A stretch of 64,000 nt of DNA from Paenibacillus terrae (GCF_000943545.1 NZ_JTHP01000022.1:1-64000), one strand, 5' to 3'. Positions 1 to 9,134 are shown, counted from the stretch's first letter. A program made the numbers and translations. The notes: generated from the letters alone by a model not told the origin.

Positions 1-275
1 ACACGACGACTAAATGGACACTACAGACAAGGAAAAACAATTTCAATCCACGCACTCACATGGAGTGCGACGATCAATGATGGACTTTTCTCTCCATTCT
101 TGGTTCGTATTTCAATCCACGCACTCACATGGAGTGCGACATCGTACTCTGGCCGACCTCTAATGTTTCCCGACATTTCAATCCACGCACTCATATGGAG
201 TGCGACGCTGTACGCGCTGTACGCCTCGCTTTTCTCTGCTCCAATTTCAATCCACGCACTCATATGGAGTGCGAC
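1..275 (-). CRISPR. CRISPR array, type I-C-like repeats (leader-proximal end, truncated by window start)
   Basis: Four 32-nt repeats lie at 40-71, 109-140, 175-206 and 244-275. Spacers are 72-108 (37 nt), 141-174 (34 nt) and 207-243 (37 nt), with a further spacer at about 3-39. Read on the minus strand the repeat starts GTCGCACTCCAT and ends GTGGATTGAAAT, the form usual for type I-C; CGCACTC and GAGTGCG form its hairpin. The two repeats nearest the leader have CATAT in the loop and the two further away have CATGT. crRNA should be transcribed right to left, out of the window. No cas gene lies on the leader side in this window, so effector genes must be on the far side of the array or elsewhere. 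Confidence 0.96.
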
Positions 276-460
276 AGCGAAAATGCAGTGATTTATACCC
301 TAATGGTATCAATATCATACATTTTCGCAATAAACGATGCCGAAAAGGCTTGAATCAAGCATTGACATTCACCCATCACAACCCATCCAAGCCTTTTTCG
401 ACAAATTTCGAGGTGCGAAGGAACCGGGGTTTTTATGTGAGCTTCACATTCGCACTTTAT
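276..460 (-). promoter_or_regulatory. CRISPR leader
   Basis: The non-coding, AT-rich stretch directly upstream of the first repeat, read on the minus strand. It holds an inverted pair gtgcgaa (413-419) / ttcgcac (449-455) around a C-rich centre containing CCCCGG. This layout resembles type I-C leaders of other Bacillales as I remember them. It should hold the array promoter and the Cas1-Cas2 integration signals. Nothing further is recognised in 461-572. Confidence 0.75.
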
Positions 461-572
461 AAAATGTGGTAACTGTTGTCTATCCAGTTGCATCCAACAT
501 ACATTTAAAGTACGAAGTTTCGCAACCTTTTCCATCCTTTTACCGCCTTCTCTTTCCACCGTACAAGACAAG

Positions 573-1361
573 CTAGACAATCGAAGACCGTTCATCCAGA
601 AACTCGGATGGGGAGCAGCCTGTAAGCCGTTTGAATATCCGATGAAAATAGGAAACATCACTATACCCCACATACTCTGAAATTTCACGAATCGTCAGTC
701 GGGACTCGGTCAGCATGTAGATGGCGGTTTTAATACGTTGCGTATGTACATGCTCGCTGATCGTTTGGCGTGTTACCTCGCGCAGCAGTGTGGCTGCGTA
801 GTTGGGCGTTTTACGGATGGCGTCGCCAAGCTCCTCCTTCGTCACCTTTTCCCGATAATGATTCTGAATATACTGCTTCATATGCTCTACATGTTTCTCT
901 TTATCGCAAGAAACGGCACCCTTGTCCCATTCCTGATTGATATAAATCATCGCTTCGGTCAGCAAGCAGTCAGCCATCAATGCATAGTAGCTCGGACGCT
1001 CCGTCCATTGGTAGTACACCGACTTGATCCGTTCATGCAGCATATCGTAGCATCCCAGCTTGATCAGCAACGGCTGGCCTGTATTCAGTAGGGGAAGTGC
1101 GTGGTTCGTACATGTTTTGTGGCAATGTATCACATACTTGGTATGAAAAAGTGTAGGAATGCTCTTGCCGTAGTAAGGCAAATGTCCGGGCAGAATCAGC
1201 GCTTCTCCCTTGCCGAGAATAAACTTGCAACCGTTCACCCAATATACACATTTTCCAAAGGTAACCAAAATGAACAGTAAGTCATCGTCGCTGCTATTCG
1301 GGCCAGCCTTTTCGTACCAGTCTATACCATGGTCCTGTCGCATGTCCGTCATTGTAATCAC
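573..1361 (-). CDS. AraC-family transcriptional regulator
   Basis: A DNA-binding regulator of about 262 aa. The N-terminal half looks like a cupin-type sensing domain (a beta-rich stretch from FGKCVYWVNG through GEALILPG). The C-terminal 100 residues form the double helix-turn-helix of the AraC family, ending with the typical IREISEYVGYSDVSYFHRIFK and LTGCSPSEF. I chose GTG at 1361 because GGAGAG at 1370-1375 sits 8 nt upstream; the frame stays open to an ATG at 1463 that has no ribosome binding site. It is divergent from the pyruvate kinase gene and may control it, but the ligand is unknown. The inverted repeat GTACT-GT-AGTAC at 1395-1406 lies just upstream and could be a binding site. Confidence 0.85.
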   Translation of the reverse strand: MITMTDMRQDHGIDWYEKAGPNSSDDDLLFILVTFGKCVYWVNGCKFILGKGEALILPGHLPYYGKSIPTLFHTKYVIHCHKTCTNHALPLLNTGQPLLIKLGCYDMLHERIKSVYYQWTERPSYYALMADCLLTEAMIYINQEWDKGAVSCDKEKHVEHMKQYIQNHYREKVTKEELGDAIRKTPNYAATLLREVTRQTISEHVHTQRIKTAIYMLTESRLTIREISEYVGYSDVSYFHRIFKRLTGCSPSEFLDERSSIV

Positions 1362-1562
1362 GAGGCCCACTCTCCGATGTCTTAAAAATGTATTGTACTG
1401 TAGTACATTCATCATACTATAGTTCATAGTCTTGGCGCACGGGTGCAAGTAAAATAGAACCATAGAAGTTTAATAGATAGAGAACTGAGGATTTTGCAAA
1501 AATTCTGAAGTGAAAGTGGATAGAAACCAAACAGTAAAGACATTCAGGAGGATGACATTACT

Positions 1563-2978
1563 ATGCTTAAAACGAAAATTATCTGTACTATGGGACCTGC
1601 CTGCGACTCCATTCATTTGTTAAAAGAAATGATCCAGGCCGGTATGACAGTAGCCCGCTTGAACATGGCTCACGGGGAGCTGGAAGATCACGTTAAACGT
1701 ATTGAAAATGTGCGGCAGGCTGCGAAGGAACTGAACACCTTTATTCCCGTCATGATGGATATCAAGGGACCGGAAATTCGGATTGGCAAGCTGAAAGAAG
1801 CGTCCTGTCTGCTGAAGCCAGGTAGCCAGCTTATTTTGACCACGGAAGAAATTTTGGGGGACGAGCATCGTATTTCGGTCAACTACCCGGATATGCCAAA
1901 GGATATCAAAGCTGGCGACCGTATTCTCATTGATGATGGCTTGGTCGATCTGACTGTAGCCTCTATTGAGGGAACCGAAATGATCTGTACCATTGTAAGC
2001 GGCGGAATTTTGAAACCGAGAAAAGGTGTGAACCTGCCAGGGATTCATACGACCCTTCCGGGCGTAACAGAGCGCGATGTGAAGCACATCCAATTCGGAG
2101 TGGAGCAGCGTATCGAGCTTATTGCGGCTTCTTTTGTGCGTAAAGGCGATGATATCCGTGAGATCCGTGAGATTTTGAAGGGCCACAACGCCGAGCATGT
2201 ACAAATTTATTCTAAAATTGAAAATGCCGAAGGTATGGAAAACCTCGATGATATTATCAAGGCTTCGGACGGTATTATGGTAGCCCGTGGTGATCTGGGC
2301 GTCGAAGTGCCGATTCAAGACGTACCTGTGATGCAAAAGGAAATGATCGACAAGTGCAACCTGGTTGGCAAGCCGGTGATCGTGGCTACACACATGCTGG
2401 AATCCATGCAGGTAAACCCGCGTCCGACGAGAGCCGAAGTTAGTGACGTGTTTAACGCTGTTATGCAAGGAGCCGATGTGGTTATGCTGTCGGGCGAATC
2501 CGCTGCGGGTAAATACCCTGTCGAGTCCGTGCGGACGATGGCTGCCGTAGCTGCCAGAGCTGAATCTCAATTTGATTATCAAGAGCAGTTCGATAAGCGC
2601 AGAGCACGCCAAAGCACGAACATTACCGAGGTCATCAGTCAAGGTGCGGTTAGTTCGTCCCTGGAGCTGGATGCCAAAGCGATTATTACTTCTACGGCCA
2701 GCGGCTTCACGGCCCGTATGGTGTCCAAATATCGTCCAAAGGCTCCAATTATTGCAGTTACCCCGAACAATACGGTGTTCGCTAAAATTTGTCTGTTATC
2801 CGGGGTATTCCCTGTCAAAGGCGATAAAGTAGTGACGACGGATGAAATGTTCGAATCCTCCATACGCAACGCCCTGAATGCAGGGTATATTCAAAAAGGA
2901 GACACCGTTGTCGTGTCGGCAGGCGTTCCTGTTGCCGAGGCCGGTGCCACCAACCTGATTCGAGTACATCAAGTGTAA
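1563..2978 (+). CDS. pyk: Pyruvate kinase (short form)
   Basis: Converts phosphoenolpyruvate and ADP to pyruvate and ATP in the cytoplasm. The 471-aa protein begins with KTKIICTMGPA and ARLNMAHG. It carries MMDIKGPEIRIG, the catalytic-lysine region IYSKIENAEGMENLD, the MVARGDLGVEVP loop and ATHMLESM. The length matches the E. coli type; Bacillus Pyk usually has an extra C-terminal domain of about 110 residues that is missing here. AGGAGG lies 11 nt before the ATG. The gene is monocistronic and ends at a strong terminator. Several aerobic spore formers carry two isozymes, so this may be the second one; that cannot be judged from this window. Confidence 0.93.
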   Translation: MLKTKIICTMGPACDSIHLLKEMIQAGMTVARLNMAHGELEDHVKRIENVRQAAKELNTFIPVMMDIKGPEIRIGKLKEASCLLKPGSQLILTTEEILGDEHRISVNYPDMPKDIKAGDRILIDDGLVDLTVASIEGTEMICTIVSGGILKPRKGVNLPGIHTTLPGVTERDVKHIQFGVEQRIELIAASFVRKGDDIREIREILKGHNAEHVQIYSKIENAEGMENLDDIIKASDGIMVARGDLGVEVPIQDVPVMQKEMIDKCNLVGKPVIVATHMLESMQVNPRPTRAEVSDVFNAVMQGADVVMLSGESAAGKYPVESVRTMAAVAARAESQFDYQEQFDKRRARQSTNITEVISQGAVSSSLELDAKAIITSTASGFTARMVSKYRPKAPIIAVTPNNTVFAKICLLSGVFPVKGDKVVTTDEMFESSIRNALNAGYIQKGDTVVVSAGVPVAEAGATNLIRVHQV

Positions 2979-2997
2979 GCGTAGATACAGACAGCAG

Positions 2998-3033
2998 AAA
3001 GGCGCTGATCCCCAACGGGCTCAGCGCCTTTTT
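2998..3033 (+). terminator. Intrinsic terminator of pyk
   Basis: The stem AGGCGCTGA (3000-3008) pairs with TCAGCGCCT (3021-3029), followed by a run of T. It lies 21 nt after the pyk stop and directly before the end of the convergent gene at 3048, so it may serve both. Confidence 0.9.
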
Positions 3034-3047
3034 ACATGGACTTATTT

Positions 3048-3446
3048 TTACAGTCCAAACACACTCTTGGCAACGACCTGCGTCAACTCTGCCTTATGGG
3101 CTTGGTACTGTTCAGGCGTAATGCTCTTGCTGGCCAGCCGTTGATCCAGCTGCTCTGTCAACTGAGCCACCTGTAAATCAACGACAGCTTGAGCGTCCCG
3201 TTCATTATATTGTGCAATATCTGCCAAGGTTTGACCGTTATATAACGCATCATACAATTGCTCATCCGAGGATACACCCAGTGTTTCCAGCAACTCATCA
3301 TCCTTGGAAGCCTCACTATCCTGTAGCTGAAGGGCTCTCTCTGGAGCCAGTGCAGAAGCATTGGCCCGACTTCCCCATGTAGAGGACTGCCCAATAGACA
3401 ACGCCAGTAACAAGGTGCAGATAACCATGATTCGTTTTCGATTCAT
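3048..3446 (-). CDS. Small secreted alpha-helical protein, unknown function
   Basis: A 132-aa protein with a Sec-type signal peptide (MNRKRIMVICTLLLALSIG, cut perhaps after ANA). I chose the ATG at 3446 because AAAGGAGA precedes it by about 8 nt; the frame extends further upstream without a ribosome site. The mature part is helical: ELLETLGVSSDEQLYDALYN, then GQTLADIAQYNERD, then a segment SKSITPEQYQAHKAEL. The same succession of motifs occurs in the protein at 15885-16430, so the two are paralogues. The pattern of a leucine helix, G-x-(S/T)-LA-x-IA and a (K/S)-I-T-x-x-(E/Q)-Y helix is common in secreted Firmicute proteins, but no function is established to my knowledge. Confidence 0.75.
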   Translation of the reverse strand: MNRKRIMVICTLLLALSIGQSSTWGSRANASALAPERALQLQDSEASKDDELLETLGVSSDEQLYDALYNGQTLADIAQYNERDAQAVVDLQVAQLTEQLDQRLASKSITPEQYQAHKAELTQVVAKSVFGL

Positions 3447-3704
3447 AAGAGTAAAGTCTCCTTTTGATTTCTTTAAAATTCTGACAGGGTGGAACGGTAT
3501 ATGGATATCCAACGGGAGTAATATTCATGCTTTTAGCCCATCTGGCTTTTATGTAGTTACCAGATTCTTAAATACATCATACACGCCCAATCTTAGCGCC
3601 AGCTTAATACTCGTTTAAAATAAACTAAAAGTTCACATTGTAAACAGGTAACAGCAAAAAAATTTCACAGATGCTCGTAGGATGGCTCGTACGATGAATA
3701 AGGT

Positions 3705-4826
3705 CTATCCTTCGGACCCTGTTTTTTTTCTGGACCAGAGTTTACGTATCCCGTGAATACAGAGCAGCAGCAGAGGCAGAAAGAGGCCTATAGATAAGAC
3801 ATAAGGTGTCCATATTTTTGCATCCCAGGATTGCTGGTACGGGACATTCGGGTAAATGATCACCGACATAACGATCAGGATCATCCCGATAGGGAAGATC
3901 AGCGGACGCTCATCTTTCAGATTAAAGATTTGGCTTATCGCGATCATAATCGAGTGCATATACAGAGCCAGCCTGAAAAAGAGCGAAATAAACCACATGG
4001 CGGCCATGATCGCTTCAATACGCTGAAGAAAATTTCCAATGTTTATTTTTTTGGCTAATGAATAGCTCGGATATATATTTCTTGCTGTTAAATCAGGGCC
4101 AAAAACCAAAACGGCCAATACAATGAGTACAACAAGCACCAACCCGCCAATCAGGCCTCCTGTTAAAAAAGCTCTACGGGCTTGAACGGGGCGATCTACA
4201 AACGGAAAAATCATGAGCAAAACAATATGGCTCAGAAATGCAATACTAATAAAGGACAAGGCAGCAGACCAAATGGGTCCAACTCCCTTCTCCAGCACCG
4301 GTTGGACGTTCTCCAGCTTGATATTGGACACGACTAAAACGACAAAAGCCGTATACAGCAGAATGAACAACGGAAACAATAGTTCAGCAGAACGGGCTAA
4401 CGTTTCCAGTCCAAGGCGTACGCCCATTAATACAATGAGCGCAAAAAGGATGTTGACCGCTTGAATCGGCGTTTCCGGCATCATTTGAGTAGTCAAAAAA
4501 TTCCCCAAATCATACAACACCGCAGCAGGGCCACCGATAAAAAACGTAATCATAAACAGCAGAGCAATGGATTTCCCCAACCACTTGCCCAAAAGGGTCT
4601 CCATGATTTCGATCAGGGTCATCTGCGGATACAGGATGGTGATCGTGTTGTACAGCCATATCAACAGCAGCCCGGCACCCACTCCGACGAGTGCAGCGAT
4701 CCATGCATCCTGTTTAGCTGTAGCGGCCATAACGGAAGGGATGACGAGAATTGCAGTGCCGATTGTAAATAATATTGTTAAGATCAACAATTGACGTGTG
4801 GAGATTTTGACTTGCTTATGCACCAT
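3705..4826 (-). CDS. Spore germination permease, GerB family (second copy)
   Basis: A 373-aa integral membrane protein of the GerAB/APC-like germinant-receptor family with about 10 hydrophobic segments (from LLILTILFTIGTAILVIPSV to the end). It should be the B subunit of a germinant receptor in the spore inner membrane, the subunit linked to germinant recognition. It is a close tandem copy of the preceding gene; both contain MPETPIQAVNILFAL-like and IYPNVPYQQ segments. The ATG at 4826 follows GAGGTGAGG and overlaps the end of the first copy by 11 nt, which implies translational coupling. It is the last gene of the five-gene operon. I saw no clear terminator after it. Confidence 0.9.
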   Translation of the reverse strand: MVHKQVKISTRQLLILTILFTIGTAILVIPSVMAATAKQDAWIAALVGVGAGLLLIWLYNTITILYPQMTLIEIMETLLGKWLGKSIALLFMITFFIGGPAAVLYDLGNFLTTQMMPETPIQAVNILFALIVLMGVRLGLETLARSAELLFPLFILLYTAFVVLVVSNIKLENVQPVLEKGVGPIWSAALSFISIAFLSHIVLLMIFPFVDRPVQARRAFLTGGLIGGLVLVVLIVLAVLVFGPDLTARNIYPSYSLAKKINIGNFLQRIEAIMAAMWFISLFFRLALYMHSIMIAISQIFNLKDERPLIFPIGMILIVMSVIIYPNVPYQQSWDAKIWTPYVLSIGLFLPLLLLCIHGIRKLWSRKKTGSEG

Positions 4827-5976
4827 CCTCACCTCTATTTTCACGTTTATCATCCGGCTTGTTATTCTTGTTTGTCCCCAGCCTTTTCAGGGCATGTATA
4901 CTGAGCAGCAGTAAGGGAAAAAACAACCCCAACGATAATATATAAGGAATCCACGTCTTGGTATCATAGGCTTGTTGATAAGGCACATTGGGATATACGA
5001 TGGTCGACAAGGCGACTAAAAGAATGCCGAGAGGAAGCACTAGCTGGCGGTCATTTTTCAAGCGAAAGATTTGGGTTATGGCTGTCACAATGGAGTGCAT
5101 ATACAACGTGATCCTGAAAAAGAGCGAAATAAACCACATGGTAGCCATGATCGCTTCGATACGCTGTAGAAAATTTCCAATACTAATTTTTTTGGCTAAC
5201 GCATAGCTTGGATATATATTTCTTGAGGTTAGATCAGGACCTAGTACCAAAATAGCCAATGAAACGACCACGACCAACATCAATCCGCCAATCAGGCTTC
5301 CTGTGAAAATAGCTTTACGGGCTTGGTCGAAACGATTGACAGAAGCCGGGAAGATCATGAGCAGAATGATGTGAGGCAGAAACGCTGTGCTGACAAAGGA
5401 CAGGGCAGCAGACCCAATAGGCCCGACTCCAGCCTCCAGTACAGGTTGAACATTTTCCAATTTAATATTGGACACTATCAAACCCGTAAAAGAAATATAA
5501 AGCAGAATAAATAACGGAAACATCAGTTCGGCAGAACGAGCTATCACTTCCAGTCCCAGGCGGACAGCCAACAATATAATAAGCGCAAAAAGGATGTTGA
5601 CCGCTTGTATTGGTGTTTCCGGGATCATTTGAGTGGTCATAAAATTCCCCAGATAAAATAAAACGGGAACAGGAGCATTGATGAAAAATGTGGCGAAAAA
5701 CAGAAGACCGACAGCTTTGCCTAGCCACTTTCCGAGCAGGGCTTCCATAATTCCAATCAGGGTCTTCTGCGGATACAGCGACGCAAGCTTGATGTACAAA
5801 TACAAGATGAGGAGCCCGGCCACGACCCCGACAAGCGCGGCCATCCACGCATCCTGCTTGGCTACCTCCGCCATGCCTGACGGGATGATGAGGATTGCGC
5901 TCCCGACCGTATATAAAGTCGTCAAGATCATAAGTTGACGTGCTGAGATTTTGATCTGCCCGGGCACCAATTTCAC
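4816..5976 (-). CDS. Spore germination permease, GerB family (first copy)
   Basis: A 386-aa multi-spanning membrane protein of the GerB family, with SARQLMILTTLYTVGSAILI at the N-terminus and IYPNVPYQQAYDTKTW near the C-terminus. Its hydrophilic tail NKNNKPDDKRENRGEDGA is longer than that of the second copy. The start is GTG at 5976; an in-frame GTG nine bases further in has a better-spaced GAGGTG and aligns with the start of the second copy, so the true start may be there. It lies 6 nt after the small membrane gene. Two B subunits in one operon can give receptors with different germinant specificity; this is known for some Bacillus gerA-type operons. Confidence 0.9.
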   Translation of the reverse strand: MKLVPGQIKISARQLMILTTLYTVGSAILIIPSGMAEVAKQDAWMAALVGVVAGLLILYLYIKLASLYPQKTLIGIMEALLGKWLGKAVGLLFFATFFINAPVPVLFYLGNFMTTQMIPETPIQAVNILFALIILLAVRLGLEVIARSAELMFPLFILLYISFTGLIVSNIKLENVQPVLEAGVGPIGSAALSFVSTAFLPHIILLMIFPASVNRFDQARKAIFTGSLIGGLMLVVVVSLAILVLGPDLTSRNIYPSYALAKKISIGNFLQRIEAIMATMWFISLFFRITLYMHSIVTAITQIFRLKNDRQLVLPLGILLVALSTIVYPNVPYQQAYDTKTWIPYILSLGLFFPLLLLSIHALKRLGTNKNNKPDDKRENRGEDGA

Positions 5977-5982
5977 CTCGCC

Positions 5983-6234
5983 TTATTTTATTAAACCGAT
6001 ATGGGTCAGGAAATCGCTGAACGGTCTATACACGGCTGCGATCCAATCCAGAGGAGTAGGAATAAACCCACTTAATGCCTTGGCGCTGCTGATTCCGACC
6101 CCAAGAAATAGCAGGATGTAAAACAGCCAAAGCTCTTTTTTTAACCCCTTCTTACGCATATACGGGACCTCAAACAGACTGATTGCAACAGCGACCAGCA
6201 GTATGCCCAGCACGTTCATTATTTTAGGCAGCAT
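5983..6234 (-). CDS. Small two-helix membrane protein of the germinant receptor operon (D-subunit-like)
   Basis: An 83-aa protein with two predicted membrane segments: IMNVLGILLVAVAISLFEV, then ELWLFYILLFLGVGISS. AAGGTG precedes the ATG by about 8 nt. It sits between the C-subunit gene and the first gerB, where some gerA-family operons of Bacillus (for example yfkQRST) have a small gene for a two-helix protein sometimes called the D subunit. Such proteins modulate receptor function. The assignment rests on size, topology and position only. Confidence 0.75.
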   Translation of the reverse strand: MLPKIMNVLGILLVAVAISLFEVPYMRKKGLKKELWLFYILLFLGVGISSAKALSGFIPTPLDWIAAVYRPFSDFLTHIGLIK

Positions 6235-6257
6235 CTTTTAACACCTTCTTTGGTAGG

Positions 6258-7463
6258 TTACTCCTTCATATCATTCAGGAATGAGCTGCCAATCGTGCCC
6301 AAGCGCCGAATTTTGAAATCGACCTTGATATCTACAGGCAATTCTGCAAAATGCTCACGATCCCAATTTTTTTTCAGTGCATTCCAGGTCTTCGGATCAG
6401 CACGGTGAATGGCTTCGCCGAATCCGAAAATGTCAGCTTTGTACGATTTTTGAGCTTTTCTGACGGCTGATTTCATAATCTCTTCGATCTTTTCTTCCAA
6501 TTTCTTCTCCAGCTCATAAATCGTGCTCACTTTGGTTAGATCCAGGGCCTGACACTCAACTTCTCCCACGTTGGCCTCAACATGCATTTTAATATTGATC
6601 CGGGGCTCTCCCCTATGCACGCTTCCTTTTATGGCAGTTTGGGTTCGAATGATCTCTGTAACGACTTTTCCGCCTTCGGGGCAGGCCACAAAGCCGACAG
6701 AGCTTTGCACTTTGCCGAGAATGTAGTTGTAGCCCCTGCTTTCCGTTTCGTCTAACCATCCGATTAATTTGTCTTTTCTGAACACTGCAAGTCCCGAGTA
6801 CTGTAAACGGACAGGTGGGTCGATTTTTTGGACATTGCTGTTCGATTCTCCCATTTCGGTATTGCCAACGATCCGAAGTCCTGTCAAGACAGGCTGCATT
6901 CCTTCGCTCGTGAGAGCTGCAATCAATTCATCCAGGGTTACCGTCATACTGGGCGACCAGTTTTTCTCTGATGTTTCCAGGGCGGAGAAAAGATCATTCG
7001 CCGGAATCGGGTCCAGGGGTGTCATAATTTTCAATGTGTCCTCCGCACTGGTGCCCTTTGACACCACAATATAAAAGTCGGTGCGGAACTCATGATCTCT
7101 GGAGAGTAAATCCAGAGCTTTTGCCATCCCTTCGGTCGCTATCGACTCACCGACTACGCATATGCGCAGGTGAGAAAAATACATTTTTCGGGGACTAAGC
7201 GTCGTAATTTTCCGAATGGCTTCAAGCACAGTATCCGCTTCCGTGGTGTACAACGTGGCTGGAGCCCTACTGCCTGATCCTTTTTTGGATGCTGCTTCTC
7301 CGGGGTCCACAACCTGGACGGAGACACGGAATTGATCTCCATGTTTATCGATCCCCATACCGACGGCGATAGCAAGCTCATTCAGCTCCCTGCGGTTCCA
7401 ACAGCCCGTCAGAAGCAAGACGAGTGTAAGCATCAGGAACAGAAATGCCGTCTTCTGTTTCAT
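6258..7463 (-). CDS. Spore germination lipoprotein, Ger(x)C family
   Basis: The C subunit of a germinant receptor, 401 aa. It has a lipoprotein signal peptide ending LLLTGCW (lipidated Cys21) and the family hallmark NRRELNELAIAVGMGID right after it. The middle contains MYFSHLRICVVGE and DFYIVVSKG, and the C-terminal domain holds the LEKKLEEKIEEIMKSAVRKA helix and the family-typical IFGFGEAIHR. It is anchored to the outer face of the spore inner membrane. AAAGGAG lies before the ATG. It is the second gene of the operon, 40 nt after gerA. Confidence 0.93.
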   Translation of the reverse strand: MKQKTAFLFLMLTLVLLLTGCWNRRELNELAIAVGMGIDKHGDQFRVSVQVVDPGEAASKKGSGSRAPATLYTTEADTVLEAIRKITTLSPRKMYFSHLRICVVGESIATEGMAKALDLLSRDHEFRTDFYIVVSKGTSAEDTLKIMTPLDPIPANDLFSALETSEKNWSPSMTVTLDELIAALTSEGMQPVLTGLRIVGNTEMGESNSNVQKIDPPVRLQYSGLAVFRKDKLIGWLDETESRGYNYILGKVQSSVGFVACPEGGKVVTEIIRTQTAIKGSVHRGEPRINIKMHVEANVGEVECQALDLTKVSTIYELEKKLEEKIEEIMKSAVRKAQKSYKADIFGFGEAIHRADPKTWNALKKNWDREHFAELPVDIKVDFKIRRLGTIGSSFLNDMKE

Positions 7464-7503
7464 GCTTGTCTACTCCTTTCCGTCTGTTCCTGTCTTCTCC
7501 GCT

Positions 7504-9099
7504 TTATTCCCGTGGTTTCCGGGGCGGGGTGCTGTTTCGGCGATTCACATTCTTCTGATTAATTAGCCGGGGACGTGTAATCATCATCCAGTGAGGAAGC
7601 CGAAAGATGGTATCCTTGGTGTCCGACGGTATTAAAGGGGCAAAAGGAGCCATATAGGGAATGCCAAACGAACGAAGGCTGCACATATGCAGGATGAGAG
7701 CAATGCCACCGACGATAATCCCGAATAGTCCAAATGAAGCGGCAAGCCCCATCAAAGGGAATCGCAGCATACGGAAAGCAATGGACATATTATAGGCAGG
7801 CAGAACGAAGCTGGAAATCGCAGTAATGGATACGACAATGACCATCGCCGCTGATATGATCCCAGCCTGGACTGCCGCTTGTCCGATGACGAGCGTGCCT
7901 ACGATGGAGACAGCTGCCCCGATATACTTCGGCATGCGGACGCCGGCTTCCCGTAATATTTCAAAAGTCAATTCCATCATGAGCGCTTCGATAAAGGCGG
8001 GAAAAGGAACGGACTCCCGCTGTGCCGCCAGACCGATCAGCAGTGAGGTTGGCAGCATTTCCTGATGAAACGTAGTGATGGCAACATATAAGGACGGACC
8101 AAGCAGGGAAATAAAGACTCCGGTGTAACGAAGAACCCGAATGAAGCTACTGATATCGGCACGCTGATAATAATCCTCCGCCGCATGCAGGAAGGAAACA
8201 AACAGCGCGGGTACGACAAGCACAAACGGGGTTCCATCCACCAGGATCGCTATCTTTCCTTCCAACAGCTCGGCGGCGATGACATCCGGGCGTTCGGAGT
8301 TGTATACTGTTGGAAAAGGGGTAAATGTTTCGTCCTGAATTAACTCCTCGATATACCCGCTTTCAAGAATGCCGTCTACATCAATGCGATTCAGTCGTTC
8401 ATGCACTTCTTCGACCAATTTATGGTCCACGATTCCCTTGATATACATGACTGCGACATCGGTTTGGGTCACGCGGCCAATTTGTTTTGTTTCCAGCCAC
8501 AGGTTCGGATCTTTAATCTTACGTCGGATCAAGGCCGTATTCGTGCGCAGTGTTTCAGAAAATCCCTCTCGCGGCCCACGGACGACATTTTCCGAAGCGG
8601 GCTCGGTGACCCCGCGATCTTTCCATCCTCGTGCGCTGGCCACGATTCCCTGCGTCTCACCGTCAACCAAAATGATCGCATCCCCGGACAACAGAGCATT
8701 ATATAAGGTTTCAAAGTTGGTAACATCCCGGATGTCACCGATGGTCAGCGCGTAATCTTTTAAAATCTGAAATACATGGGAGGAGGTTTGGATACTACTC
8801 TCCACGTCGCTGGACAAGCTGCTATCCAGCATCATCGACTCCATAATGAAGTCGGAGACTACGTTTTTATCCGCCAAACCGTCGGTATAGAGGATCGCAA
8901 TGATTTGTTCACCATCCTTGCCGATACGAACTTCTCTTATGATGATGTCGGTGCTGTTACCGAGTGCTTGTCTGATCCGCTGAAGATTTGACCCGATATT
9001 TGGACTGAGCTGCGCCTCTGAATGTGCAGGCTTATTCTCGGTGTGCTGGACAGGTGGCTTTTTAAACTTGTTGTGGCTGCTTCTTTTCCGAAAACGCAT
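7504..9099 (-). CDS. Spore germination protein, GerA family
   Basis: The A subunit of a germinant receptor, 531 aa. A soluble N-terminal region of about 270 residues includes DFIMESMMLDSSL and AIILVDGETQGI. It is followed by EGKIAILVDGTPFVLVVPAL and several membrane segments (about residues 280-480), among them GLAAQRESVPFPAFIEALMM and EAGVRMPKYIGAAVSIVG, all typical of GerAA/SpoVAF-like proteins. AAGGAG lies about 12 nt before the ATG. It is the first gene of the leftward operon. A CATACTG at 9135-9141 (minus strand) resembles a forespore sigma-G -10 element, but I found no convincing -35. Confidence 0.93.
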   Translation of the reverse strand: MRFRKRSSHNKFKKPPVQHTENKPAHSEAQLSPNIGSNLQRIRQALGNSTDIIIREVRIGKDGEQIIAILYTDGLADKNVVSDFIMESMMLDSSLSSDVESSIQTSSHVFQILKDYALTIGDIRDVTNFETLYNALLSGDAIILVDGETQGIVASARGWKDRGVTEPASENVVRGPREGFSETLRTNTALIRRKIKDPNLWLETKQIGRVTQTDVAVMYIKGIVDHKLVEEVHERLNRIDVDGILESGYIEELIQDETFTPFPTVYNSERPDVIAAELLEGKIAILVDGTPFVLVVPALFVSFLHAAEDYYQRADISSFIRVLRYTGVFISLLGPSLYVAITTFHQEMLPTSLLIGLAAQRESVPFPAFIEALMMELTFEILREAGVRMPKYIGAAVSIVGTLVIGQAAVQAGIISAAMVIVVSITAISSFVLPAYNMSIAFRMLRFPLMGLAASFGLFGIIVGGIALILHMCSLRSFGIPYMAPFAPLIPSDTKDTIFRLPHWMMITRPRLINQKNVNRRNSTPPRKPRE

Positions 9100-9134
9100 G
9101 AATGTTGCCCTCTCCTTGCGGATGCTTTTTAATC

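Noticed and set aside
276..460. Continuation of the CRISPR array beyond the last repeat
   Set aside because: No fifth repeat follows within spacer distance, and the sequence resembles a type I-C leader, so 276-460 is leader and not a spacer.
293..688. 131-residue minus-strand frame over the CRISPR leader
   Set aside because: It lies over the leader and the end of the AraC gene in another frame, has no ribosome site, and shows no protein-like pattern.
1620..2642. 340-residue antisense frame in pyruvate kinase
   Set aside because: It is the mirror of a strongly biased coding frame; pyruvate kinase is unmistakable on the other strand.
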